Positions 42,099-50,384 of a stretch of DNA of 64,000 nucleotides are shown in pieces. How positions within the stretch are numbered: position 1 is the first letter of the stretch; each line of letters opens with the position of its first letter. A model generated the notes under the pieces. That model was not told the DNA's origin, did not search any database, and saw nothing but the letters and a program-made list of their open reading frames with translations. Both the position numbers and the translations under genes were made by a program. Source of the stretch: Saccharopolyspora sp. NFXS83 (lineage in GTDB: Bacteria; Actinomycetota; Actinomycetes; Mycobacteriales; Pseudonocardiaceae); assembly GCF_026241095.1 (NCBI RefSeq), contig NZ_JAPFGB010000006.1, positions 186,001-250,000 of the forward strand, read 5' to 3'.

Positions 42099-43721
42099 AT
42101 GCTCGAGCCGACGCCCACCGTCACCGATCTCCTGCTCGCCCGCGCCGACGACGAACGTCCGGGCTTGCGCTTCGAACACCGGGAGTGGACCTGGGCGGAG
42201 CACGTCCAGCGCTGCGCCGACCACGCCGCCGTCCTGCGTTCCCTGCGCGGCGAAGGCGGCCCGTGGCACGTCGGTGTGCTGCTGGACAACGTTCCCGACT
42301 TCTCGTTCCTGCTGGGTGCGGCGGCGCTGTCCGGGGCGGTGCTGGTGGGGCTCAACACCGGGCGGCGCGGCGAGGCGTTGGCCCGCGACGTCCGGATCGC
42401 GGACTGCCGCCTGGTGCTCACCGAACGGCGCTACGCAGGCCTGCTCGCGGAGGCCGACCTCGGCGCGGCGAACGGGAACGTGCACCTGATCGACACCCCG
42501 AAGTGGTCGCGGCTGCTGTCGGCGCACCGGGACGCCCCGCTCCGGCCGGTCGCGGCCGGTCCCGACGACCTGCTGGCGCTGCTGTTCACCTCGGGCACCG
42601 GTGGCGACCCGAAAGCCGTCCGCTGCACGCACGGCAAGGTCGCCTTCCCCGGCCGGATGCTGGCCGACCGGTTCGAGCTCGGCGGGAGCGACGGCGTCTA
42701 CGTGTCGATGCCGCTGTTCCACTCGAACGCGCTGTTCGCGGGCTGGGCGGTGGGTCTGGCGGCGGGTGCGGCGGTGGCGTTGCGGCGGCGCTTCTCCGCC
42801 TCCGGCTTCCTCGACGACGCGCGCCGCTTCGGCGCGACGTACGCGAACTACGTCGGCAAGCCGCTCTCCTTCATCCTCGCCACCCCGCCCCGGCCGGACG
42901 ACGCGGACAACCCGCTGAAGGTCGTGTACGGCAACGAGGGCGCCGAGCGCGACCTCGCGCGGTTCGCGGAGCGGTTCGGCTGCCAGGTGGTGGACGGCTT
43001 CGGGTCCACCGAGGGCGGTGTGACCGTCGCGCGCAGCCCGGAAGCGCCGCCGGGTTCGCTGGGCAGGCCCGGTCCGGGTGTCCACGTGCTGCACCCGGTG
43101 ACGGGGCGCCGCTGCCCGCCCGCGTCCTTCGACCGGGACGGGCGGGTCACGAACCCGGACGAGGCGATCGGCGAACTCGTCAACACCACCGGCGCGGGAG
43201 CGTTCGCCGGGTACTACCAGGCGCCTGAGGCCGACAAGTGGCGGATGCGCGGCGGGATGTACTGGAGCGGTGACCTCGCTTACCTGGACGGTGACGGTTT
43301 CTGCTACTTCGTGGGCCGCTCCGACGACTGGCTGCGGGTGGACGGGGAGAACCTGGGGACCGCGCCGATCGAGCGGATCCTGTTGCGGCACCCCGGAATC
43401 GCGCAGGCCGCCGTGTACGCCGTGCCGGATCCCGGCATCGGCGATCAGGTGATGGCCGCGATCGTGCCCGCCGGCGACGACCCGCTCGACCTCGGTGGCT
43501 TCCTCGCCGCGCAAGCGGACCTGGGCCCCAAGCAGCTGCCCCGGTTCGTCCGGTTCGCCGCCGACCTGCCGCGCACCGAGACGCACAAGGTCCTCAAGCG
43601 CGAACTGGCCGCACAGCGCTGGAACTGCCCCGACGCGGTCTGGTGGCGCCCCGGCCCCGACCCGGTCTTCGAACCGCTGCCCCCGGAACGAGCCGTCGAG
43701 CTCGACACCGCGTTGAGCTGA
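42099..43721 (+). CDS. fadD17: Acyl-CoA synthetase FadD17
   Basis: This ANL-superfamily ligase of 540 residues is somewhat longer than M. tuberculosis FadD17 (502). The AMP-binding P-loop is LLFTSGTGGDPKAVRCTHG near residue 163. Later motifs are YGNEGAERDL, VDGFGSTEGG, YWSGDLAYLDGDGFCYFVGR (A7-A8 hinge region) and TETHKVLKREL, with the catalytic Lys of the swinging domain. The start ATG 42099 follows GGGAGG. Its place after fadE26-fadE27 is the mycobacterial order. It activates a side-chain carboxylate, probably a longer or C24-branched sterol acid; exact specificity is uncertain. Confidence 0.88.
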   Translation: MLEPTPTVTDLLLARADDERPGLRFEHREWTWAEHVQRCADHAAVLRSLRGEGGPWHVGVLLDNVPDFSFLLGAAALSGAVLVGLNTGRRGEALARDVRIADCRLVLTERRYAGLLAEADLGAANGNVHLIDTPKWSRLLSAHRDAPLRPVAAGPDDLLALLFTSGTGGDPKAVRCTHGKVAFPGRMLADRFELGGSDGVYVSMPLFHSNALFAGWAVGLAAGAAVALRRRFSASGFLDDARRFGATYANYVGKPLSFILATPPRPDDADNPLKVVYGNEGAERDLARFAERFGCQVVDGFGSTEGGVTVARSPEAPPGSLGRPGPGVHVLHPVTGRRCPPASFDRDGRVTNPDEAIGELVNTTGAGAFAGYYQAPEADKWRMRGGMYWSGDLAYLDGDGFCYFVGRSDDWLRVDGENLGTAPIERILLRHPGIAQAAVYAVPDPGIGDQVMAAIVPAGDDPLDLGGFLAAQADLGPKQLPRFVRFAADLPRTETHKVLKRELAAQRWNCPDAVWWRPGPDPVFEPLPPERAVELDTALS

Positions 43722-43741
43722 TCAGAGACGTCGCCGCTGCA

Positions 43742-43789
43742 CGCCGGAGGCTCCGCGACCACCCCTCGACGACCGCGGAGCCTCCGGCG
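43742..43789. terminator. Bidirectional terminator hairpin
   Basis: A perfect 16-bp GC-rich inverted repeat (43742-43757 with 43774-43789, 16-nt loop) lies between convergent fadD17 and the NMO-like gene, ending 5 bp before the latter's stop codon. Confidence 0.7.
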
Positions 43790-43794
43790 AGCGG

Positions 43795-44898
43795 TCAGCG
43801 AATCCCGTCGAGCCTGGTGAACGTCTCGCCGGCTTCGCGCAGCAGGCTGCGCATCACGTCGTCGACGCCGCGCACGGCGTTCATGCGTCCGACGATCTGG
43901 CCGACCGGCATGGACACCACCTCGGGGTCGTCGGACCGCATAATCCGCTGGTGCGCCTCGCTGACCAGGATGTTCTGCAGCGGCATCGGCAGCGGCGACG
44001 GGGCGTCCTGCTCGCTCCACGCGTCGGTCCAGCGGGTCTTGAGCAGCCGCGCCGGTTTCCCGGTGTAGATGCGGGTGCGCACCGTGTCGCTGGAGCCGGC
44101 CGCCAGCAGCGCCCGCTGCATCGCCGACTCCCCCAGCGTCATCGCGTACTCCTTGGTGGCCAGCCAGTACGAGCCCATCCAGGCCCCGCTCGCCCCGAGC
44201 GCCAGTGCCGCCGCGACCTGCCGCCCGGAGCCGATGCCGCCCGCGGCCAGCACCGGAACCTCCTCGCCGACGGCGTCCACGATCTCCGGCACGAGCACCA
44301 TCGTGGCGATCTCGCCGGTGTGCCCGCCCGCCTCGTGTCCCTGCGCCACCACGATGTCGACGCCCTCGTCGACGTGCCTGCGGGCGTGCTCGGCCTTGCC
44401 CGCCAGCGCCGCGACGAGCACGCCGTGCTCGTGAGCACGTCCGATCACGTCGGGCGGCGGCGATCCGAGCGCGTTCGCGATCAGCTTCACGGGGTGCTTG
44501 AGCGCCACGTCCACGTGCGAGCGGGCGACCGAGTGCAGCCAGCCCAGCACCGCGTCGCCCTTGCTCTCGTCGTCGGGGAGCTCCGGCACGCCGAGCGCGG
44601 TCAGCGTGCGGCGCACGAATTCCCGGTGCTCATCGGGAATCATCGCCTCCAAGTCCACGTCGGCCGCTTCGGCGGGCACCGTCGAGGGCATCACCACGTC
44701 GACGCCGTAGGGCCGCCCGCCGGTGTTCTCGTCCATCCAGTCCAGCACCGCGTCGAGCTCGGCGGCGTCGTTGAACCGCACGCAGCCGAGCACGCCCAAC
44801 CCGCCCGCGCGGCTGATCGCCGCCGCGACGTGCTCGGACGGGGTGAACCCGACGATCGGGTGCTCGATGCCGAGCCGGTCGCAGAGGGCAGTGCGCAT
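43795..44898 (-). CDS. NPD/NMO-family FMN protein coupled to fadD19
   Basis: This 367-residue TIM-barrel flavoprotein is of the nitronate monooxygenase family and paralogous to IpdC at 14.1 kb. Motifs: MRTALCDRLGIEHPIVGFTPSEHVAAAISRAGG at the N-terminus, VDIVVAQGHEAGGHTGEIATM near residue 185, PVLAAGGIGSGRQVAAAL and GAWMGSYWLAT. Its ATG overlaps the fadD19 stop as ATGA, so it is translated in step with FadD19. Family members also include enoyl reductases and dehydrogenases acting on CoA esters. A redox step on the sterol side-chain CoA ester is more plausible here than nitronate oxidation. Confidence 0.8.
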   Translation of the reverse strand: MRTALCDRLGIEHPIVGFTPSEHVAAAISRAGGLGVLGCVRFNDAAELDAVLDWMDENTGGRPYGVDVVMPSTVPAEAADVDLEAMIPDEHREFVRRTLTALGVPELPDDESKGDAVLGWLHSVARSHVDVALKHPVKLIANALGSPPPDVIGRAHEHGVLVAALAGKAEHARRHVDEGVDIVVAQGHEAGGHTGEIATMVLVPEIVDAVGEEVPVLAAGGIGSGRQVAAALALGASGAWMGSYWLATKEYAMTLGESAMQRALLAAGSSDTVRTRIYTGKPARLLKTRWTDAWSEQDAPSPLPMPLQNILVSEAHQRIMRSDDPEVVSMPVGQIVGRMNAVRGVDDVMRSLLREAGETFTRLDGIR

Positions 44899-46550
44899 CA
44901 GGGCTTCCTTTCGGCTGCGTCGGCCACCGCGGCGGTGCCCGAGTGCTTCACGGCGTCCGGTTCGTGCTGCTCGGCGTGCGTGCAGGCCCAGCGGTAGTCC
45001 GGCTTGCCGCTCGGCGACCGGCGCACCTTCGCGGCCAGCCACAGCTTGCGGGGCACCTTGTAGCCTGCGATCCGCTTGCGCGCGTGCGCTTCCAGCTCGG
45101 ACCAGGCCGGTTCGGTGCCGTCCCTGGTCTGCACGACCGCGGCGACGCACTGCCCGAGCCGTTCGTCGGGGACGCCGAACACCAGCGCGTCGAACACGTC
45201 GGGGTGCGCTTTGAGCACGCCCTCGACCTCTTCGGGGTAGACCTTCTCGCCGCCGGTGTTCACCGACATCGAGCCGCGGCCCAGCATCGTGACCGTGCCG
45301 TCGGACTCGTAGCGCGCGTAGTCGCCGGGCACGACGTAGCGGACGCCGTCGATCTCCACGAACACCGAGCCGGACTTGTCCGGGTCCTTGTAGTAGCCGA
45401 GCGGCACGTGCCCGGAACGGGCCAGCAGCCCCACTTCGCCGGAGTCCGTCGCGAGCAGCCGCCCGTCCGGGCCGATGATCGCGGTGGCCGAGTCCGCCTT
45501 CACCCGGGGACCCCCCGTGCGCGCACCGCCCTTGCTGAGCACGCCGATGCCGCTGAACCCCGTCTCGGAACTGCCGATGGAGTCGGTGAGCACCACGTTC
45601 GGCAGCGCCTCCAGGTACTGCTCCTGCACCGACGGCGAGAACAGCGCGGCGCTGCTGGAGATCGCCACCAGCGAGGACACGTCGTAGGAGCCCTCGTGGA
45701 GCGCCTCGATCAGCGGGCGGGCCATGGCGTCGCCGGTGATGGCGAGGACGTTGACCCCGTGGTCCTCGATGGCCCGCCAGGTCTCGTGCGCGTCGAACTC
45801 CGGGAGGATGACCACGGTGCTGCACGCGAACAGGTTGCCGAACGCGGCCCACTGCGCGGCGCCGTGGATGAACGGGGCCGCCGGTAATCGCACCAGGCCG
45901 CCGCTGGCGGCGCCGTCGCGGGCCTGCTGCCACTCGTCGGCCATCGGCTCACCGGTCATGAAGTCGATGCCGCCGCCGAGCGTGCGCCAGACGTCCTCGT
46001 GGCGCCACATCACGCCCTTCGGGTTGCCCGTCGTACCGCCGGTGTAGAGCAGGAACAGGTCGTCGTCGGACCGCGCCGGGAAGTCCCGCTCGGGCGAGGA
46101 GTCCGCCAGCGCGGCTTCGTAGGCGGTGCCGCCGTGGGCGGTGCAGTCCTGGTCGCTGCCGTCGTCGAGGACCAGCACGCTGCGCAGGCCCGGCGGCAGC
46201 GCCTCCGCGACCCGGTCGCCGTAGCGGCGTTCGTGCACCAGCGCGGCCAGGTCCGCGTCCGCGTAGATGTAGCGGAGTTCCTCCGCGACGTAGCGGTAGT
46301 TGATGTTGACCGCGACCGCGCGCAGCTTGTAGGCGGCGAGCATCGCCTCCAGCGCTTCGATGCGGTTGCGGGTGTGCACACCGATGTGCGAGCCCCGGCC
46401 GAGCCCCCGCTGGGCCCAGTGGTGCGCGAGCCGGTTCGATCGGCGTTCCAGTTCGGCGAAGGTGACCCGGTCCTCGCCGCAGATCACGGCGACGCGCTCG
46501 GGTGTCAGGTCGACGGCGTGCTCGAAAAGATCCGCGATGTTGTGTGCCAC
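44898..46550 (-). CDS. fadD19: Steroid side-chain acyl-CoA synthetase FadD19
   Basis: This 550-residue ligase (M. tuberculosis FadD19: 548) activates the C26/27 carboxylate of sterol side chains. In Rhodococcus it is needed for C24-branched sterols. The P-loop is LLYTGGTTGNPKGVMWRHED near residue 168; other motifs are DSIGSSETGFSG, PGDYARYESDGTVTMLGRGS, and RSPSGKPDYRW with the catalytic Lys. I set the start at GTG 46550, giving VAHNIADLFEHAVDLTPERV like the family, and rejected a 53-codon upstream extension across the promoter. A KstR-type box lies 12 bp upstream, and echA19 diverges. Confidence 0.93.
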   Translation of the reverse strand: MAHNIADLFEHAVDLTPERVAVICGEDRVTFAELERRSNRLAHHWAQRGLGRGSHIGVHTRNRIEALEAMLAAYKLRAVAVNINYRYVAEELRYIYADADLAALVHERRYGDRVAEALPPGLRSVLVLDDGSDQDCTAHGGTAYEAALADSSPERDFPARSDDDLFLLYTGGTTGNPKGVMWRHEDVWRTLGGGIDFMTGEPMADEWQQARDGAASGGLVRLPAAPFIHGAAQWAAFGNLFACSTVVILPEFDAHETWRAIEDHGVNVLAITGDAMARPLIEALHEGSYDVSSLVAISSSAALFSPSVQEQYLEALPNVVLTDSIGSSETGFSGIGVLSKGGARTGGPRVKADSATAIIGPDGRLLATDSGEVGLLARSGHVPLGYYKDPDKSGSVFVEIDGVRYVVPGDYARYESDGTVTMLGRGSMSVNTGGEKVYPEEVEGVLKAHPDVFDALVFGVPDERLGQCVAAVVQTRDGTEPAWSELEAHARKRIAGYKVPRKLWLAAKVRRSPSGKPDYRWACTHAEQHEPDAVKHSGTAAVADAAERKP

Positions 46551-46561
46551 CCGATCGAAAC

Positions 46562-46575
46562 TAGAACATGTTATC
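46562..46575. promoter_or_regulatory. KstR-type operator between fadD19 and echA19
   Basis: TAGAACATGTTATC matches the KstR consensus except for the last base. It begins 12 bp before the fadD19 GTG and lies 176 bp upstream of echA19. The divergent fadD19/echA19 layout with one KstR box matches mycobacteria. Confidence 0.75.
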
Positions 46576-46750
46576 GTCCGAGGCAACGGGCCGATCGGTT
46601 CAGAAACCGCCCTGATTCCCGGAATTCCCCGGAATGCGGCACGGGTTCGGACCATGCCGCGCCGACGAGCCGCCGGCACCGGCCTGCCATCCCCAACGAG
46701 CCCGCACACGGGCGGTCACGTCGCCCCGCACGACCTCCCGGGAGGAACCC

Positions 46751-47569
46751 ATGTCCGCAACACCGGCGCACCCGCCCGCCCAGGCCACCGAGGAACCGGA
46801 CTGCCTGGTGGAACGGCACGGGCAGGTGCTGGTCGTGACCCTGAACCGACCGGCCAAGCGCAACGCGCTGTCCGCCGAAATGATGTCGATCATGCGGGAG
46901 GCCTGGGACCAGGTCGACGAGGACGACGACATCCGCGCCTGCGTGCTGACCGGCGCGGGCGGCGCGTTCTGCGCGGGCGCCGACCTCAAGGCGATGACCA
47001 CCAGCCACCCCGGCGACACCACCGAAGGCCGCGACCTGTCGGTGATCGAACCACTGCTGAAGGGCCGCAGGCTGACGAAACCGCTGATCGCCGCCGTCGA
47101 AGGTCCCGCCGTCGCCGGCGGCACCGAGATCCTGCAGGCCACCGACATCCGCGTCGCCGGGCGCGGCGCGCGCTTCGGCGTCTCGGAATGCCGGTGGGGC
47201 CTGTTCCCGCTGGGCGGCTCGGCGGTGCGCCTGCCGCGCCAGATCCCCTACACCCTCGCCGCCGAGATCCTGCTGACCGGCAGGCACCTCACCGCCGAGG
47301 AGGCCAAGGAGATCGGGCTCATCGGCCGGGTCGTGCCCGACGGCGAAGCGCTGAGCACCGCGCTGGAGCTCGCCGAGACCGTGGCCGCCAACGGACCGCT
47401 CGCGGTCCGGGCCATCCTGCGGACCATGCGCGAGACCGAGGGCATGCCGGAGGACGCGGCGTTCCAGGTGGACACCCGGCTGGGCCTGGAGGTCTTCCGC
47501 AGCGCGGACGCCAAGGAAGGGCCTCGCGCGTTCGCCGAGAAGCGCGACCCCGACTTCCGCGGCGAGTGA
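46751..47569 (+). CDS. echA19: Enoyl-CoA hydratase EchA19
   Basis: This 272-residue crotonase (M. tuberculosis EchA19: 263) hydrates the enoyl-CoA of the sterol side chain. The oxyanion segments are [15 protein letters not shown] (about 74-88) and [20 protein letters not shown] (about 119-138), followed by [20 protein letters not shown]. The ATG at 46751 is preceded by GGGAGGAACCC. It is divergent from fadD19 and convergent with an extra FadD gene, with a strong terminator between. Confidence 0.92.
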   Translation: MSATPAHPPAQATEEPDCLVERHGQVLVVTLNRPAKRNALSAEMMSIMREAWDQVDEDDDIRACVLTGAGGAFCAGADLKAMTTSHPGDTTEGRDLSVIEPLLKGRRLTKPLIAAVEGPAVAGGTEILQATDIRVAGRGARFGVSECRWGLFPLGGSAVRLPRQIPYTLAAEILLTGRHLTAEEAKEIGLIGRVVPDGEALSTALELAETVAANGPLAVRAILRTMRETEGMPEDAAFQVDTRLGLEVFRSADAKEGPRAFAEKRDPDFRGE

Positions 47570-47583
47570 GCACCGCTCGCCCC

Positions 47584-47625
47584 GAGCGGGCCGTTCGATC
47601 CGGCAGCGGATCGAACGGCCCGCTC
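47584..47625. terminator. Bidirectional terminator hairpin
   Basis: A perfect 18-bp inverted repeat (47584-47601 with 47608-47625, 6-nt loop) lies between the stop codons of convergent echA19 and the fadD gene at 47638. Confidence 0.8.
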
Positions 47626-47637
47626 AGCGCGACGCCT

Positions 47638-49167
47638 TCAGGTGTACTGCTCCTTGAGCTTCCGCTTGTACAGCTTGCCGTTCGGGTCTCGCGGCAGTTG
47701 CTCGGTGAAGTCGATGCCGCGCGGGAGCTTGAACTTCGCCAGCTTCTCGGTGGCGAACTCGAGCAGTTCCGCCGCCAGCTCGTCACCACCGGAGCAGCCC
47801 GCGGCCGGCTGGACGACCGCCTGGACCTGTTCGCCCCAATCCTGGTGCGGAATTCCGAACACCGCGATGTCCGCGACTTTCGGGTGAATCGATAACACGT
47901 TCTCGATCTCTGCCGGATAGATGTTGACCCCACCGGAAATGATCATGTCGCTCTTGCGGTCCCGCAGGAACAGGTACCCGTCCTCGTCCAGGTAGCCCAC
48001 GTCGCCGAGGGTGAACAGGTCGCCGACCCGGGCGCTGCGGGTCTTCTCCGGATCCTGGTGGTACTCGAACCGGGACGTGCCCATCCGCATGTAGACCGTG
48101 CCGATCTCGCCCGGCGGCAGCTCCGCGCCGCCGTCGTCGAGCACCCGCACCACCGAGCCGGGCCACGCCTGCCCGACCGACCCCGGTTTGCGCAGCCACT
48201 CCTGCGCGGGGATCACGGTCCCGCCGCCCTCGGTCGCCGCGTAGTACTCGATCACCACCGGCCCCCACCAGTCGAGCATCCGCCGCTTCACCTCGATCGG
48301 GCAAGGCGCGGCACCGTGGATCGCGGCGCGCAGCGACGAGACGTCGTAGCGGTCGCGCACCTCGTCCGGCAGCGCGAGCAGCCGGTGGAACTGCGTCGGC
48401 ACCATGTGGGTGTGGGTGACGCGGTGGCGCTGGATCAGCTCCAGCATCCGCTCCGGGTCCCACCGGTCCATCAGCACCGCCGGATGGCCCAGCTGGATGG
48501 AGATGCTCACGAAGTTCAGCACCGCCGTGTGGTACAGCGGCGACCCGCACAGGTGCACGTGCTCGTCGAAGGCCTGGATCCCGAAGATGCCGAAGAAACC
48601 CTGCGACCGCACGGGAACCTCGTCGGGATCCGCGCCGGTGAGCGCGCGCCGGACGCCCTTCGGGCGACCCGTCGTACCGGAGGTGTAGAGCATCGGCGAG
48701 CCCGCGGTGCGAACGTCCGGCCGCGCGACCGGCTCGTCCGCGCCGAGTTCGGCCAGTGCGCGGAAGCCCGGCACCTCCCCCACCGCGAAGCACCGATCAC
48801 CCGGCAGTCCGGCCAGTTCCGCCGCTCCGGTCGCGGCACCGGCGAAGCGCTCGTGCGCCAGGAACGCCTTCGCCCCGCTGTCCTCGACGATGTAGGCGAC
48901 CTCCGCGCCGACCAGGTGCCAGTTCACCGTGACCACGTAGAGCCCGGTCTGCATCGCCGCGAAGTACGCCGCGAGCAGGTCGGCGCCGTTGGGCAGCATC
49001 AGCACGATGCTGTCGCCGGGCTCCAGGCCCATCTCCTGCAATCCGCGGCCGATCCGGTCGGCGTCGGCGGCCAGCCGCCCGTACCCGATCTCCTCGCCGC
49101 CCGGGGTGACCAGGGCCTTGCGGCCGGGTTGTTCCGCTGCGATCTTCCACAGTCCGATTGCGGTCAC
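47638..49167 (-). CDS. Additional FadD-type acyl-CoA synthetase
   Basis: This 509-residue ANL ligase has the P-loop MLYTSGTTGRPKGVRRALTG near residue 164, YYAATEGGGTVI, YMRMGTSRFEYHQDPEKT, FTLGDVGYLDEDGYLFLRDR and DPNGKLYKRKL. The hinge and catalytic Lys are intact, so it should be active. It is not FadD3, FadD17 or FadD19, all present elsewhere in the window; it most resembles FadD4/FadD36-like ligases, a weak recollection. The start GTG 49167 is preceded by AGGAG. A perfect KstR box lies 41 bp upstream, so it is probably a sterol-induced ligase for an unassigned carboxylate. Confidence 0.83.
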   Translation of the reverse strand: MTAIGLWKIAAEQPGRKALVTPGGEEIGYGRLAADADRIGRGLQEMGLEPGDSIVLMLPNGADLLAAYFAAMQTGLYVVTVNWHLVGAEVAYIVEDSGAKAFLAHERFAGAATGAAELAGLPGDRCFAVGEVPGFRALAELGADEPVARPDVRTAGSPMLYTSGTTGRPKGVRRALTGADPDEVPVRSQGFFGIFGIQAFDEHVHLCGSPLYHTAVLNFVSISIQLGHPAVLMDRWDPERMLELIQRHRVTHTHMVPTQFHRLLALPDEVRDRYDVSSLRAAIHGAAPCPIEVKRRMLDWWGPVVIEYYAATEGGGTVIPAQEWLRKPGSVGQAWPGSVVRVLDDGGAELPPGEIGTVYMRMGTSRFEYHQDPEKTRSARVGDLFTLGDVGYLDEDGYLFLRDRKSDMIISGGVNIYPAEIENVLSIHPKVADIAVFGIPHQDWGEQVQAVVQPAAGCSGGDELAAELLEFATEKLAKFKLPRGIDFTEQLPRDPNGKLYKRKLKEQYT

Positions 49168-49207
49168 GGCGCACTCCTGTTCCCAGGTGCTGGTAGTACC
49201 TCCAAGC

Positions 49208-49221
49208 TAGAACGTGTTTCA
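49208..49221. promoter_or_regulatory. KstR operator overlapping the 3' end of the LLM gene
   Basis: TAGAACGTGTTTCA is a full consensus match, 41 bp before the FadD start at 49167. It overlaps the stop codon of the upstream LLM gene (49219-49221), so the FadD promoter is internal to the intergenic joint. Confidence 0.8.
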
Positions 49222-50283
49222 CCCAGACGGCAAGGACTCGTCCTCGGCACCGAGCACCGCATCGGCCACGGCGCGCAGTTGCGCGACGTCCCGGCAGCCG
49301 ACGAGCAGGGTGTCCACTCCGGCCTCGCGCCAGGCCCACACTCCGGCGCGCACCTGCCCGCGGTCACCGATGATTGAGACGTCGTCGACCAGCTCGTCCG
49401 GCACCGCCGCGACGGCCTCCTCGCGCCGACCGGCCAGGAAGTGCGCGGTGATCTCGTCGACCGCCTCGGGATATCCCATCCGCCGGAACAGGTCGGCGTG
49501 GAAGTTCATCTTGGCCGCCCCCATGCCGCCGATGTAGAGCGCCAGCGAGGGCTTGACCTTGGCCTTCTCCGCGACCGGGTCGTCGGTGACCACGACCGGG
49601 CAGGTGGCGGCGACTTCGAACTCCGCCCGGTCGCGGCGAGCGCCGGGCCGGGCGAAACCGTCCGCCAGCCACTGCTCGTAGAGCGGCGCGACGCGCGGCG
49701 AGAAGTACACGGCGATCCAGCCGTCGGCGATCTCCGCGGTCTGCGCGACGTTGCGCGGCCCTTCGGCCCCGAGCCAGATCGGCAGGCCGGCCCGCAGCGG
49801 GTGGGTGATCGGCCGCAGCGGCTTGCCCAGCCCGAGCGCCCCCGGACCGGTCGCCGGCAGCGGGTAGTGCGGCCCGTCGTTGCGCACGGGCCGTTCGCGG
49901 GCGAGCACTTGGCGCACGATCGAGACGTATTCCCTGGTGCGCGCCAGCGGTTTTCCGAACGGCGCCCCGTACCAGCCCTCCACCACCTGCGGCCCGGAGA
50001 CGCCGAGCCCGAGCACGCACCGCCCGCCGGAGAGGTGGTCGAGCGTCAGCGCGTGCATCGCGCAGGAGGCGGGCGAGCGCGCGGACAGCTGCGCCACCGA
50101 GGTCCCCAGCCGGACCCGGCTGGTGCCGGCCCCCCACCAGGCGAGCGGGGTGAACGCGTCGGAACCCCAGGACTCCGCGGCGAAAACCCCGTCGAACCCC
50201 GCGTTTTCGGCTTCGGCGACGAGCTCTCCGGCGCCGTCCGGGGGAGCCGCTCCCCAGTACCCGAGTTGCAGACCGATCCGCAC
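49219..50283 (-). CDS. LLM-class F420-dependent oxidoreductase (Rv3520c-like)
   Basis: This 354-residue luciferase-like TIM-barrel protein resembles Rv3520c (347), a KstR-regulated gene of the cholesterol region. Family features: IGLQLGYWGAAPPDGAGELVAEAENAGFDGVFAAESWGSDAF, RVRLGTSVAQLSARSPAS, and GRCVLGLGVSGPQVVEGWYG near residue 92. PIWLGAEGPRNVAQTAEIADGW follows. Such enzymes use F420 rather than FMN, but this is family knowledge. The start GTG 50283 follows GAGG. It is divergent from the DUF35-ltp4-ltp3 operon over a KstR-type box. The step catalysed is unknown. Confidence 0.85.
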   Translation of the reverse strand: MRIGLQLGYWGAAPPDGAGELVAEAENAGFDGVFAAESWGSDAFTPLAWWGAGTSRVRLGTSVAQLSARSPASCAMHALTLDHLSGGRCVLGLGVSGPQVVEGWYGAPFGKPLARTREYVSIVRQVLARERPVRNDGPHYPLPATGPGALGLGKPLRPITHPLRAGLPIWLGAEGPRNVAQTAEIADGWIAVYFSPRVAPLYEQWLADGFARPGARRDRAEFEVAATCPVVVTDDPVAEKAKVKPSLALYIGGMGAAKMNFHADLFRRMGYPEAVDEITAHFLAGRREEAVAAVPDELVDDVSIIGDRGQVRAGVWAWREAGVDTLLVGCRDVAQLRAVADAVLGAEDESLPSG

Positions 50284-50361
50284 GACGAACCTCCTCGCCT
50301 CCGGTCGCGGCCGGGCGGGCCGCGGGGCCTCCCATCCTGCGCCGAACATTGCCGCCTTGGC

Positions 50362-50375
50362 GAGAACATGTTTCA
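50362..50375. promoter_or_regulatory. KstR-type operator between the LLM gene and the DUF35-ltp operon
   Basis: GAGAACATGTTTCA matches the KstR consensus except the first base (G for T). It lies 10 bp before the right-reading GTG start at 50385 and 79 bp from the LLM start at 50283. Confidence 0.68.
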
Positions 50376-50384
50376 CTTATCCGC

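Noticed and set aside
39434-42421. A 995-codon open frame on the minus strand across fadE26-fadE27 and repeat B
   Set aside because: It is antisense to two clear ACAD genes and fadD17's start, has Arg/Gly/Pro-rich composition without domains, and reflects the low stop frequency of high-GC DNA.
46551-46709. 53-codon N-terminal extension of fadD19
   Set aside because: It would run through the KstR box and divergent promoter, and the family begins at VAHNIADL.
47889-47902. KstR-like sequence GATAACACGTTCTC inside the fadD gene at 47638
   Set aside because: It has two deviations and lies deep inside coding sequence far from any start.
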